34,276 nucleotides of DNA from an uncultured Christensenella sp. (GTDB taxonomy: Bacteria; Bacillota; Clostridia; Christensenellales; Pumilibacteraceae). The notes under the pieces are model-generated. The model did not search any database, was not told the DNA's origin, and was given only the letters and a program-made list of their open reading frames with translations. Numbering within the stretch: position 1 is the first letter of the stretch; each line of letters opens with the position of its first letter. The position numbers were made by a program, and so were the translations under genes. Below, in pieces: positions 1 to 8,492 of the stretch. The stretch spans positions 27,881 through 62,156 of the forward strand of contig CAJUBY010000008.1 in assembly GCA_910585055.1 (NCBI GenBank), written 5' to 3'.

Positions 1-2
1 CG

Positions 3-653
3 TACGGAACGGGCGGAAACGGATTGTTACTGCTTTCCGGCGGTATAGACAGCCCCGTTGCGGGATATATGCTGGCAAAACGTGGTATGAGTATAACCGC
101 GTTGCATTTTCATTCGTATCCGTATACATCCGAAGCAGCTAAACAAAAAGCCGTAGATCTTGCGGAATTGCTGAAAAATTATTGCCCGAATATTAAACTG
201 ATGTGCGTATCTTTGACCGAGATACAAGAGACGATTCACAAAACGTGTAAGCCGAATTATATGATAACGCTTGTCCGCAGATTTATGATGCGTATTGCCG
301 AACGTGTTGCAGGTAAAAACGGTTGCGGCTGCATAATAAACGGAGAAAGTTTGGGGCAGGTAGCAAGTCAAACTCTCGAAAGTATTACAGTAACCAATGC
401 GGTAGTAAATATGCCCGTATTCCGTCCGTTGATCGGAATGGATAAAGACGAAATAATAACTATAGCGCAAAAAATTGGCACATTCAATAAATCGATCGAA
501 CCTTTTGAAGATTGCTGTACCGTATTTCTTCCCGATTTTCCGCTTATAAAACCCACAGTCGAGAAAGTGGAAGAGCAGGAATCATATATAGTCGATTACA
601 ACGAACTGATAGAAAAGGCGATTTCGAAAATAGAATATATAGATTTACGGTAA
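3..653 (+). CDS. thiI: tRNA 4-thiouridine synthetase ThiI, C-terminal part (5' end outside window)
   Basis: ThiI adenylates U8 of tRNA and installs sulfur to make 4-thiouridine; it also serves thiamine thiazole synthesis. The frame is open from the first bases, so this is the C-terminal 216 residues; the N-terminal ferredoxin-like/THUMP part lies upstream of the window. The PP-loop LLSGGIDSPVAGY is at the start, followed by NGESLGQVASQTLES and EDCCTVF near the end, both typical of the ThiI adenylation domain. The protein ends soon after, so there is no rhodanese domain as in E. coli ThiI; this is the shorter Bacillus-type form, which needs a separate cysteine desulfurase partner. Its 3' end overlaps the convergent penicillin-binding protein gene by 9 bp. 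The family call is secure. Confidence 0.93.
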   Translation, partial: YGTGGNGLLLLSGGIDSPVAGYMLAKRGMSITALHFHSYPYTSEAAKQKAVDLAELLKNYCPNIKLMCVSLTEIQETIHKTCKPNYMITLVRRFMMRIAERVAGKNGCGCIINGESLGQVASQTLESITVTNAVVNMPVFRPLIGMDKDEIITIAQKIGTFNKSIEPFEDCCTVFLPDFPLIKPTVEKVEEQESYIVDYNELIEKAISKIEYIDLR

Positions 654-2624
654 ATCGGAGTTGTCGGAACCTGTATCGTTTTCCCAAAGCCATTTATCGT
701 AATAGTCTATGATATCTATATTCTTTCTTACCGGCAAGTTGCGTTTGGACAATAAAACTCGATGTCTGTAACGTTTGGGCAGCAGCGGATCGGCAAGATA
801 AATTTCGTGTGTATCGTGCATTTCTTTACCGTCTATTTCAAAATATGCTACGGATTGAGGTATTTCGAATTCCGTATTCGAAGATAATACTCCGTTATCG
901 TAAAGCCTTTTGATTATTTCGCAGCACGATGCGCCTGTAATATTATTGGGGATAGGTTTGTCGTCGGCGCCGAACCATACGGCAACGGTGTTACTAGGCG
1001 TGTACGCTATACAGTAACAATCGTAATTGCCGTTTTTGTCGCCGTTTGTCCCCGTTTTTGCGGCTATTATCCCCGAATATTTCAGTTTTTTTGCCGTTCC
1101 GCGTTCTACACACTGTTTAAGCATATCGGTAAGCAAATATGCCGTATCGTCGCCGACGGCGCGTGTTTGTACGTCATTTGTCTTTACCGTCAAGTGATTG
1201 TCTGTCACGAAAGACAAATAATCGACGGGCGAGTATATGCCGCCGTTAGCGAGAGTTCTGTATGCGTTTGCAAGCTTTATGAGCGTTACGCCTTTTTCCA
1301 TTCCTCCGAGCGCAATAGGCAACGAATTATCGGTTTTTTCGAAATCGAGACCGAATGCTTCGGCTGTGTGTTTACTGTTGTCAATGCCGTTTTGCAGTAA
1401 TAATTTTACTGCGGCAATGTTGGACGAATAGATCAAACAATCGGTCAGCGACTGATATCCGCGGTAGATATTGTTGTAATTCCTCGGGTCGTAATCGCCG
1501 AAAGTAGTCCGTTCGTCAATTAAAAATGACAGGGGAGTCATTCCGTTTTCCAAAGCGTACGCATAAGATAAAAACGGTTTTACGGCGGAAGCCGGAGATC
1601 TCTGCGGATCGATATATCCGGAAGAATTTGTTTCGTCACAAATTATACGACCTGTTGCATTATCCAAAATTAAAATCCTTGCGGTAAATTCATCGATATT
1701 TTTGATCGCTTCGCGCGCCGCATCGGATATCTTTGGGTCGTACGATGTTTTTATTGTGCAGTTTCTTATAAACAAAGCCTTTTCCGAACACTTTAACCGA
1801 CGGCATGCGGCTTTTAAAACGCCCGAAATAAATTGACTTTGTTTGTTTTTATTAAATGTTATATTTTCCGCAATAGCGGTATTGTAATCGGACACGGTTA
1901 TAAAACCCTGGTCGAGCATCTGTTTTAAAACAAGTTCTTTTCTTTTGGTCAAGTTATCCGGATTGTAATACGGACTGTATCTGGACGGATTGTTAATGAT
2001 AGAAGCGAGAACTGCAGACTGGGCGAGTGTAAGCTGCGATGCCGGCTTGTCGAACATCACACGGCTTGCTGTTCCCAGTCCGCGTATTCCCGAACCGAAA
2101 TACAAAATGTTGAAATAGCTTTCCAAAATCTGTTTTTTGCCGTAAACGCGCTCTAATTTTCGCGCAAGACGAATTTCGTTTATCTTGCGGCCTATGGTTT
2201 TTTCATTAGACAGATGGGTGTTTTTTATAAGTTGTTGAGTTATTGTAGACGCGCCTTCATGGAAACCTCCGCTTTTGATATTGGAAAACAAAGCGGATAC
2301 CATTCGTTTATAATCTACGCCGTGATGCTTAAAGAAACGCTTATCTTCGATAGCAATAAACGCATTCACAGTGTAACTGTTAAGATCGTTATATTTTACG
2401 GGTATCTTGTTATTTCGGTACACGGCATCTTCGATAGGATCTCCGTTAACATCCAATATAGTTACCGTGCCTGTTTGCGAAGTGATCTTATCCATATTTA
2501 ACACATCCGAACGAAACAGCGTAATATCAGGCTCGATGATCAAAAAGAATATGCCCACAGACAATAATATCGTTAACGCAAATATTACAACGCCTATGAG
2601 CGTGATCTTGACAGCCTTTTTCAT
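645..2624 (-). CDS. Class A penicillin-binding protein (bifunctional transglycosylase/transpeptidase)
   Basis: Polymerises and cross-links peptidoglycan outside the membrane. The 659-residue protein starts with a short cytoplasmic tail and one membrane segment (about residues 6-30). The glycosyltransferase 51 domain carries EDKRFFKHHG (93-102) with the catalytic Glu, GASTITQQ (124-131) and RKINEIRLARKLE (about 146-158). The transpeptidase domain has the SxxK motif SAVK (346-349), SSN (400-402) and KTGT (523-526), so all catalytic motifs are present. The C-terminus is short, without PASTA or fibronectin-like repeats. It is transcribed alone: an intergenic region with a hairpin separates it from mtaB, and it converges on thiI with a 9-bp overlap. 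No good Shine-Dalgarno is visible, and a small dyad (2622-2636) covers the start codon. Which paralogue (PBP1a/1b/2c type) cannot be decided here. Confidence 0.93.
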   Translation of the reverse strand: MKKAVKITLIGVVIFALTILLSVGIFFLIIEPDITLFRSDVLNMDKITSQTGTVTILDVNGDPIEDAVYRNNKIPVKYNDLNSYTVNAFIAIEDKRFFKHHGVDYKRMVSALFSNIKSGGFHEGASTITQQLIKNTHLSNEKTIGRKINEIRLARKLERVYGKKQILESYFNILYFGSGIRGLGTASRVMFDKPASQLTLAQSAVLASIINNPSRYSPYYNPDNLTKRKELVLKQMLDQGFITVSDYNTAIAENITFNKNKQSQFISGVLKAACRRLKCSEKALFIRNCTIKTSYDPKISDAAREAIKNIDEFTARILILDNATGRIICDETNSSGYIDPQRSPASAVKPFLSYAYALENGMTPLSFLIDERTTFGDYDPRNYNNIYRGYQSLTDCLIYSSNIAAVKLLLQNGIDNSKHTAEAFGLDFEKTDNSLPIALGGMEKGVTLIKLANAYRTLANGGIYSPVDYLSFVTDNHLTVKTNDVQTRAVGDDTAYLLTDMLKQCVERGTAKKLKYSGIIAAKTGTNGDKNGNYDCYCIAYTPSNTVAVWFGADDKPIPNNITGASCCEIIKRLYDNGVLSSNTEFEIPQSVAYFEIDGKEMHDTHEIYLADPLLPKRYRHRVLLSKRNLPVRKNIDIIDYYDKWLWENDTGSDNSDLP

Positions 2625-2666
2625 ACTATAGTAGTATCTTTAACAAAACAATTTTTATGTGATTAA

Positions 2667-2693
2667 ATTATAGATAAAAGCCCAATTCGACAA
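2667..2693 (-). promoter_or_regulatory. Possible sigma-A promoter for the penicillin-binding protein gene
   Basis: On the minus strand a perfect TATAAT (2672-2667) lies about 40 bases before the start codon. The best upstream -35 candidate is TTGTCG (2693-2688) with a short 15-base spacer, so the -35 assignment is weak. Confidence 0.33.
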
Positions 2694-2745
2694 GTTTTGC
2701 ACGAGACTATCTGCAAAAATATCGTATATTGCTTATAAAGACCCT

Positions 2746-2783
2746 GTAACTAGTATTAAACGATGTAACTAGTATTAAACGAT
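2746..2783. repeat. Tandem duplication of a 19-bp unit
   Basis: GTAACTAGTATTAAACGAT occurs twice, exactly and head to tail (2746-2764 and 2765-2783). The core TAACTAG appears a third time at 2832-2838, across the mtaB stop codon. The second copy runs into the left arm of the adjacent hairpin. Confidence 0.9.
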
Positions 2784-2827
2784 CTATCACTTCGTAAAAG
2801 CTGTCTTTTGCGAAGTGATAGATCGTT
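2778..2827 (-). terminator. Long hairpin after mtaB, probable transcription terminator
   Basis: The arms 2778-2800 and 2805-2827 pair over 23 positions with a single T:G exception (2795/2810) and a four-base loop. It begins three bases past the mtaB stop. On the minus strand it is followed by TTTAATAC, a weak U-tract. It probably ends the pta-prmA-rsmE-mtaB transcript, though the stem is unusually long for an intrinsic terminator. Confidence 0.65.
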
Positions 2828-2830
2828 ACC

Positions 2831-4117
2831 CTAACTAGCCGAGACTCCAATAATGCCGCTGCCGTATAATTTTTTAAGCTTAAGATCGACGATTTTTCCG
2901 CACGGTTCTTGCGAATATACTTTAATATAATTGGGCGTATAGCCGACATTATAACCGTTTTCACAGTCTTCCACATAAACCGGCATACAGAGCCCCAAAT
3001 TCTTATTCAAAAAATCCTTATGCAATCGTCCTTTTAATCCAAGCAACTTATCTACACGAGCTCTCACGATTTCAGGATCCAAACACTTATATTTTTTGGA
3101 CGCCAAGGTACCCGATCTGCTGCTGTACGGAAATACGTGTATATCGGAAAACGCACATTTTTCTATAAACTCATAGCTTTCTTCGAAATTTTCCTCGGTT
3201 TCAGTAGGAAAACCGACTATTATATCCGTTGTTATCCCTGCCAGCGGTAAATATTTTCTTATAAGTTTCGTCTTTTCGAAAAACAGCCCTGCCGTATAAT
3301 GCCTGTTCATCGATTTTAAAACATTATCGCTGCCGCTTTGCAGCGATAAGTGAAAATGCGGACACACATTTCCTTTTACTATCGACTCCAGTAGCTCGTC
3401 GTCGATTATCTCACATTCAAGCGAACCCAAACGGATCCGCATATCCACGGTCGATAATTTATCTATCAATTCCGTTAAAGATGTTCCGATATCCCTGCCG
3501 TAAGCCGATATATCTATTCCGGTCAACACAACTTCTTTTGCGTTTATCTCCATACACTCGGTAAGTATATCGTCTATAAATCTTGATCTGCTTCTGCCGC
3601 GTAAATACGGGATAATACAATAAGAGCAAAACCTATTACACCCCTCCTGAATTTTCAAGAATGCGCGCGTTTTTTCGAATATCGGGCGATTTTCACAGCA
3701 AAATTCCGTTATATAACCGATTTTTCCTATATTTTCATCATATAATACTATATCTGATATAGTATTATATTGATTATTGTTTAATAATTTATCTATGATC
3801 CGCATTGCAAAAGCGGTTTTGCAGTGAGTACCGCCTATTGCTATAACATTGTCTTTCGCAAAAGATGTGGGGTTATTTTGCGAACTGCACCCTACTACTA
3901 TTATATGGCTTTTGGGATTATGTTTGCGCAATTTCGATACATATTGTCTTGATTTTTTATCTGCTTCGGCTGTAACGGAACAGGTGTTCAAAATATAAAC
4001 GTCGGCAGGCCCCTGACCTTCCGACGCAATAATGTTGCGAGATCTAAGCGCTGCCGATATAGACGCGCTTTCACACTGATTTACTTTACAGCCAAGCGTG
4101 ATTATACGTACAGTCAA
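2831..4117 (-). CDS. mtaB: tRNA (ms2t6A37) methylthiotransferase MtaB
   Basis: Radical-SAM enzyme that converts t6A to ms2t6A at position 37 of ANN-decoding tRNAs. Cys10 (LGCKVN), Cys46 (NTCSVT) and Cys77 (VVGCS) of the N-terminal methylthiotransferase domain bind one 4Fe-4S cluster; CNRFCSYC (Cys160, 164, 167) binds the radical-SAM cluster. LSLQSGSD and a C-terminal TRAM-like region follow. The chosen start is TTG at 4117: it gives the family-typical beginning (TVRIITLGCKVN), has GGGAGAG eight bases upstream, and overlaps the rsmE stop as TTGA. A GTG at 4126 is the alternative; a longer in-frame extension to 4210 lies inside rsmE and is not credible. It is the last gene of pta-prmA-rsmE-mtaB and stops with TAG inside a small repeat. 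Confidence 0.93.
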   Translation of the reverse strand: MTVRIITLGCKVNQCESASISAALRSRNIIASEGQGPADVYILNTCSVTAEADKKSRQYVSKLRKHNPKSHIIVVGCSSQNNPTSFAKDNVIAIGGTHCKTAFAMRIIDKLLNNNQYNTISDIVLYDENIGKIGYITEFCCENRPIFEKTRAFLKIQEGCNRFCSYCIIPYLRGRSRSRFIDDILTECMEINAKEVVLTGIDISAYGRDIGTSLTELIDKLSTVDMRIRLGSLECEIIDDELLESIVKGNVCPHFHLSLQSGSDNVLKSMNRHYTAGLFFEKTKLIRKYLPLAGITTDIIVGFPTETEENFEESYEFIEKCAFSDIHVFPYSSRSGTLASKKYKCLDPEIVRARVDKLLGLKGRLHKDFLNKNLGLCMPVYVEDCENGYNVGYTPNYIKVYSQEPCGKIVDLKLKKLYGSGIIGVSAS

Positions 4118-4827
4118 AGATTCCACTCTCCCATTTCGTAATAAAGAACCGAAAGCGCCGATATTGCGGCTGTTTCGGCGCGCAATATCCTTGCGCCCAA
4201 CGTAACACATTTGGCGCCGGCTTGCGTTAACTTATTTTTTTCTTCTTCCGTTATACCGCCCTCGGGCCCGATAAACACGGCTGCTTCGGTTTGTGTTTTG
4301 TCTATCGCGGATTTAAGATCTCCGTGCATTTCGCGTTCCCACGGGAATATTGTATAAGTTTCCGACACGTGTTTTAAAAGTGTATCGAAATCGATGGCAT
4401 TCTCTATTACGGGTATACGGCTGCGTCCGCATTGTTCGCATGCGGAAACGGCTATTTTACGTAATCTATCATAGTTAAGCGATATGTTTTTCTGTGTATA
4501 TGCGGAATTGACAGGTGTGATCCCGGCTATACCGAGTTCCGTTGCTTTTTGTACCGCCAATTCGAAACGGTCTTGTTTTATGACCGATAAATACAGTGTT
4601 ACCGAAATCTTCGGTTCTCCGACGTTTTCGGTAACAGACAAAACATCGAGCACCGTTCTGTCTTTTTTTATGTCCTTTACTTTGCAGGAATAGTCCTTAC
4701 CTTTTCCGTCAAAAACGGTCAGATAGTCGCCTATGCGTATTCTCAAGGCATAAGCGGCGTGAGTGTGTGCGTCACCGGTAAGCTCCAAAACTGTGCCGCC
4801 GGCTATGTTTGGCATGTAAAATCTCAT
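4114..4827 (-). CDS. rsmE: 16S rRNA m3U1498 methyltransferase RsmE
   Basis: SPOUT-class SAM-dependent enzyme that methylates N3 of U1498 in 16S rRNA. The 237-residue protein has the usual length. An N-terminal PUA-like part (RFYMPNI, then HAAYALRIRIGD) is followed by the SPOUT domain with the knot motifs FIGPEGGITEEE and LGARILRAETAA near the C-terminus. The start codon overlaps the prmA stop as ATGA and the stop overlaps the mtaB TTG start, so it is translated as part of a tightly coupled chain. Neighbourhood with prmA and mtaB is the classic arrangement in Firmicutes. Confidence 0.95.
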   Translation of the reverse strand: MRFYMPNIAGGTVLELTGDAHTHAAYALRIRIGDYLTVFDGKGKDYSCKVKDIKKDRTVLDVLSVTENVGEPKISVTLYLSVIKQDRFELAVQKATELGIAGITPVNSAYTQKNISLNYDRLRKIAVSACEQCGRSRIPVIENAIDFDTLLKHVSETYTIFPWEREMHGDLKSAIDKTQTEAAVFIGPEGGITEEEKNKLTQAGAKCVTLGARILRAETAAISALSVLYYEMGEWNL

Positions 4828-5732
4828 AATTTAAACAAAAAAGCACTCCATTCGTTTTTCTGTAAAGATTCTATCAATTCGAAATCTTTAACGTAAGTAT
4901 TCAATACATCCGAACGTTTGTTCGAAATTATTCCGCTTATAATAACGTGACCGCCGTTCTTAAGCGTATTTTTAATGATTTGTTCTACTGAAATAAGCAC
5001 GTCGGCGGTAATATTTGCTATGACGATATCGGCAGGTTCGTTCATGTCGCGCACATCTTTTAAATATGTTTCGGGCGCGACCATACCATTTAACCTGCAA
5101 TTATACTCGGTTGCCGAAATAGCCTGTTCGTCGTTATCTGCAAATACCGTGGATCGTGCACCTAATTTGGCGGCGCAAATACCCAAAATACCGCTACCGC
5201 ATCCGAAATCCAAGACTCGTTTACCTGTCAGTTCTATTTTTTGCATGAGATCGATACACATGGATGTGGTTTCGTGCATCCCCGTACCGAATGCCAAGCC
5301 CGGATTTAGTTTTACCTGTATATCGTTGTTCGATGGCGTATGATCGATCCATTCCGGAACTATAACGATATTACCTATATTGAACGGTTTATAATATTTT
5401 TTCCATTCGTTTTCCCAAGTAACGGAATCGATTATTTCGATATGCCACGAAATAGAAGAAAAATCAGCCCAGGTCTCCGCACGTAAAGCCGACAGCTTGT
5501 CCGTAACGGCGGCTTCGTCGGTCTCTATCGTAAAATATCCGCTGACGCGGCAGCCGTCTGTTTCATCGAATAATCGGGCATCGGCATAATCCCAACGTTT
5601 ATCGTCGAGAACATGTTTTATATCGGCGTAATCGTCGAAAACTTCGCCCATACTGCCTGCTTCATGCAAGACAAAAGCTACAGTATCCGATATGAGCGTA
5701 GTACAGTCGACCGTGATCTTTATGAATTTCAT
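4824..5732 (-). CDS. prmA: Ribosomal protein L11 methyltransferase PrmA
   Basis: Methylates ribosomal protein L11 using S-adenosylmethionine. The 302-residue protein has the family length and order: a small N-terminal substrate-binding domain, the linker motif NPGLAFGTGMHET (143-155), SAM-binding VLDFGCGSGILG (173-184), and the NPPY-equivalent IVIANITADVL. Its ATG shares one base with the pta stop (TAATG) and its stop overlaps rsmE (ATGA). In Bacillus this gene follows dnaJ; here it follows pta instead (see findings). Confidence 0.95.
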   Translation of the reverse strand: MKFIKITVDCTTLISDTVAFVLHEAGSMGEVFDDYADIKHVLDDKRWDYADARLFDETDGCRVSGYFTIETDEAAVTDKLSALRAETWADFSSISWHIEIIDSVTWENEWKKYYKPFNIGNIVIVPEWIDHTPSNNDIQVKLNPGLAFGTGMHETTSMCIDLMQKIELTGKRVLDFGCGSGILGICAAKLGARSTVFADNDEQAISATEYNCRLNGMVAPETYLKDVRDMNEPADIVIANITADVLISVEQIIKNTLKNGGHVIISGIISNKRSDVLNTYVKDFELIESLQKNEWSAFLFKL

Positions 5733-6730
5733 TACTTGCCTATAGTGCTCTGCAACGCGGTCATCGCAACAACGTTTACAACGTCTTCGCTACTGCATCC
5801 GCGCGAAAGGTCGTTTACGGGCATATTGAAGCCTTGGCAAATAGGTCCGATCGCTTCCGCCCCCGCAAGTCTCTGAACAAGTTTATAACCGATGTTCCCT
5901 GCTTGAAGATCGGGGAATATCAAAACATTGGCTTTACCTGCAACGGTACTTCCGGGCGCTTTAAGGTCGGCTACTGTCGGGACCAGCGCGGCATCCGCTT
6001 GCAATTCTCCATCGACATGAAGATCGGGACGCAGGGTTTTAACGGTTTTGAGTGCTGCAGTCACTTTATCTACCAGCTCGCTTTTGGCAGAGCCTTTCGT
6101 AGAAAACGACAGCAATGCGATTTTGGGGGTTATCCCGGCGATGGCAACGGCGGTATCGGCGGAAGCTATTGCGATATCCGCAAGCTGTTGCGAGTCGGGA
6201 TTGGGATTGACTGCGCAGTCGCCGAACACCATTACTCCGTTTTCTCCGTACTTGGAGTTTTTATCCAAAAGCATGATAAAACAAGAGCTTACGGTCTTTA
6301 TTCCGGGAGCGGTCTTGATTATCTGCAAAGCAGGACGAAGCACGTCACCCGTCGAATTTACCGATCCTGCGACCATCCCGTCCGCTTCGCCGCGTTTAAC
6401 CATCAATACGCCGAAATACAGCGGATCTCGCACAAGTTTACGCGCCGTTTCCATATCCATGCCCTTTGCTTTACGCAGATCGTAAAGCAACTCGGCATAC
6501 GGTTCCAAATCGACCGAATCTATATTAACGACTTTAATCCCTTTCAAATCCACGGCAGGGCATTTTTCTTTGATAACGGCAGGATCGCCTATAAGTATTA
6601 TTTTTGCGATGCCTTCCGCCTGGATCTTTGCCGCCGCGGTAACGATACGCGGTTCCTCGCCTTCCGCAAGAACTATGGTCTTACGAAGTGCTTTTGCTTT
6701 TTCGCGAACGGATGTCAATAAATCGTTCAT
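5732..6730 (-). CDS. pta: Phosphate acetyltransferase
   Basis: Interconverts acetyl-CoA and acetyl phosphate, the partner reaction of acetate kinase. The 332-residue protein is a stand-alone catalytic (PTA_PTB) domain without the N-terminal regulatory extension of enterobacterial Pta. Recognisable stretches are VAGSVNSTGDVLRPALQ, VFGDCAVNPNPDSQQLADIA, LSFSTKGSA, LQADAALVP and FPDLQAGNIGYKLVQRL. A good Shine-Dalgarno (GGAGG) lies six bases before the ATG. It is the first gene of pta-prmA-rsmE-mtaB, with its own promoter in the divergent gap to tmcAL. ackA is about 17 kb away in this window rather than adjacent. Confidence 0.95.
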   Translation of the reverse strand: MNDLLTSVREKAKALRKTIVLAEGEEPRIVTAAAKIQAEGIAKIILIGDPAVIKEKCPAVDLKGIKVVNIDSVDLEPYAELLYDLRKAKGMDMETARKLVRDPLYFGVLMVKRGEADGMVAGSVNSTGDVLRPALQIIKTAPGIKTVSSCFIMLLDKNSKYGENGVMVFGDCAVNPNPDSQQLADIAIASADTAVAIAGITPKIALLSFSTKGSAKSELVDKVTAALKTVKTLRPDLHVDGELQADAALVPTVADLKAPGSTVAGKANVLIFPDLQAGNIGYKLVQRLAGAEAIGPICQGFNMPVNDLSRGCSSEDVVNVVAMTALQSTIGK

Positions 6731-6771
6731 TTCAGTCCTCCGAATTGTGTTTACAATTTAATCTTTTTGTG

Positions 6772-6823
6772 ATACAATAACATTGTATATCAATATTATT
6801 ATACACTTGTTACGATACAATGT
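6772..6823. promoter_or_regulatory. Three ATACAAT half-sites, possible operator
   Basis: ATACAAT (6772-6778) and its inverse ATTGTAT (6782-6788) form a perfect dyad with a 3-base spacer just downstream of the predicted pta transcription start. A third copy lies at 6815-6821; its longer form ATACAATGT (6815-6823) is the exact inverse of ACATTGTAT (6780-6788). The spacing suggests a regulator-binding region, but I do not recognise the regulator. Confidence 0.4.
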
Positions 6824-6825
6824 AA
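6798..6825 (-). promoter_or_regulatory. Sigma-A promoter of the pta operon
   Basis: On the minus strand: -35 TTACAT (6825-6820), a 16-base spacer and a perfect -10 TATAAT (6803-6798). Predicted start is near 6791, giving a leader of about 60 bases that contains the ATACAAT dyad. Confidence 0.65.
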
Positions 6826-6835
6826 AGTAATTGCA

Positions 6836-8020
6836 ATGAAAAACTGTGCTGTCGTTTGCGAATATAATCCTTTTCATTCGGGTCATAAATATCAATTGGA
6901 CACGATACGTGAAGCCGATCCGAACAATATCGTCTGCGTGATGAGCGGATCTTTTACGCAATCGGGATTGCCTGCGTTTTGCGATAAAGCATTGCGTGCC
7001 GAATGCGGCGTGATGGGCGGCGCCGACGCCGTTGCGGAACTCCCTGCTGTCTATTCCACTGCATCTGCGCAAATTTTTGCGGAAGGTGCGTTGAAAATTA
7101 TTTCCGGAATAAAAAATGTTTCGCATATTGCCATGGGCGCCGTATCGGACAGAAACGATATAATGGCTCTCGCGGATATCAAAATAGCTCATGCCGATGA
7201 ATTTTCGGCTGTTTTAAAACAGGAAATGCAAACCGGAAAGAGTTATAATGCCGCCTCGGCGCGCGCGCTTGTTAAAATTTACGGCAAATTACATCCAGAT
7301 AAAAACATTTCCGAAAGCGTATTATTCGACCCTAACAGTATTCTTTGTATCGAATATATCGTAGCTATAAATAAATATGCGGCATATATCGAGCCGTTTA
7401 TAATTAAAAGGCGTGGACAATCGCACACTGATCTGTCCGAATGCGGCGAACATATAAGCGCTACCGCGGTGCGCAGCGCCGCTTTGCGCGGAGAATTCGG
7501 AACAGTAAAGAATTATATTCCGTTCAAATACGATGCTATGGAAAAACACATCGCCGAACACTCGCCCGATTTGCGGTTATATAAGAATATGGCGGTCTAC
7601 GCATTGAAACGCAGCGGTACAGATCGGCTTTCACGGTTGCGCGATTGTTCGGAGGGGTTGGAATTTCTTTTGAAAAATATGAGCGGTCGTTTTGATTTCG
7701 ACGATTATATAAACGCGGCGGTCGGCAAACGGTACGGAAAAAAACGTATATACCGTTTTTTTACCGATCTGTTGCTCGGAATAGATAAAGAATCCGTAGA
7801 CAAAAAGTTTTGCACAAGACTGCTTGCCTGCAAAAACGGGTTCGATTTCGGAATTTTGCCGTCTTGCGTGAAAACAACGAATTCGGAATTAAAACGATCC
7901 GCGGAAAAAGATAAAGATATCGAAAAAGTTTTGGACATAGAAAAAAACGCCGTCGCTTTGTACAACACATTGTGCGGTATCAACGGCGATTATTTCAATT
8001 ATTCTTTAATTAAAATATGA
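6836..8020 (+). CDS. tmcAL: tRNA(Met) cytidine acetate ligase TmcAL (YlbM family)
   Basis: In Bacillus this family makes N4-acetylcytidine at the wobble base of elongator tRNA-Met, using acetate and ATP through an acetyl-adenylate. The 394-residue protein begins with the nucleotidyltransferase-like motif CEYNPFHSGH (residues 8-17), including HxGH, and continues with MSGSFTQSGLPA and the GADAVAELPAVYS region characteristic of the family. The length is normal. It is divergent from pta, which is notable because both enzymes handle activated acetyl groups, though this may be coincidence. No strong Shine-Dalgarno or clear plus-strand promoter is visible. The stop overlaps the next gene as ATGA. 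Confidence 0.9.
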   Translation: MKNCAVVCEYNPFHSGHKYQLDTIREADPNNIVCVMSGSFTQSGLPAFCDKALRAECGVMGGADAVAELPAVYSTASAQIFAEGALKIISGIKNVSHIAMGAVSDRNDIMALADIKIAHADEFSAVLKQEMQTGKSYNAASARALVKIYGKLHPDKNISESVLFDPNSILCIEYIVAINKYAAYIEPFIIKRRGQSHTDLSECGEHISATAVRSAALRGEFGTVKNYIPFKYDAMEKHIAEHSPDLRLYKNMAVYALKRSGTDRLSRLRDCSEGLEFLLKNMSGRFDFDDYINAAVGKRYGKKRIYRFFTDLLLGIDKESVDKKFCTRLLACKNGFDFGILPSCVKTTNSELKRSAEKDKDIEKVLDIEKNAVALYNTLCGINGDYFNYSLIKI

Positions 8021-8490
8021 AAACTGTTATTCCAGAAGAAACCGTTTTAAGATTGGCTAAAGCTTCCGTCAACACTTGTTTCCGTACCAAAGTTGCGGCT
8101 GCGGTAACGGCAAGATTTAAAAGTATGCACTACATGTCGAGCAAACTGATATGTGATTGTACCGTTTTGAATATTTTATTGAACGATAAGGTGACGACGA
8201 CCTCAGCGGATGAGATAATAACTTGTATCCGTCGCAGCAACAGATCTTTGTATACTACAGTCGAAAGTGCGTTTTTTCCCATCCGCGACAAGTTTGAAAT
8301 GTATGCACGATCTGTATTGGGTCAACGCTACGAACGTGTAAGTAAATCGGATATGCGAATCACCAACTATATAGTTTACGTTTTATCTGCGGACTTGACA
8401 TCCAAATTCGAATTTGATAAAGATGAAATTTATTATAATGCGTATACATACGGAGAGATCCGGAATATGACCGAATTTCCTCATTACTGA
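8017..8490 (+). CDS. Hypothetical protein, translationally coupled to tmcAL
   Basis: I do not recognise this 157-residue protein. It looks soluble: no signal peptide, membrane segment or obvious metal-binding motif, with several scattered cysteines (for example CDCTVLNILL). The N-terminal half is basic and helical-looking; the C-terminus is rich in Tyr, Asp and Glu. The ATG lies inside the tmcAL stop (ATGA overlap), and the gene ends two bases before the convergent mutS2 stop. Tight coupling, consistent codon use and the exact fill of the gap argue that it is a real gene. No antisense gene explains the frame. No function is proposed. Confidence 0.75.
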   Translation: MKTVIPEETVLRLAKASVNTCFRTKVAAAVTARFKSMHYMSSKLICDCTVLNILLNDKVTTTSADEIITCIRRSNRSLYTTVESAFFPIRDKFEMYARSVLGQRYERVSKSDMRITNYIVYVLSADLTSKFEFDKDEIYYNAYTYGEIRNMTEFPHY

Positions 8491-8492
8491 CA

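Noticed and set aside
2622..2636. Dyad ATACTA-TAG-TAGTAT over the penicillin-binding protein start codon
   Set aside because: Six-base arms in AT-rich sequence are weak; noted in the gene entry but not enough to claim a regulatory site.
4118..4210. N-terminal extension of mtaB upstream of 4117
   Set aside because: The extension lies within rsmE in another frame, has no family similarity, and TTG 4117 has the right ribosome-binding site and coupling.
5834..6721. 295-codon plus-strand open frame opposite pta
   Set aside because: Antisense shadow; pta is complete with promoter and ribosome-binding site.
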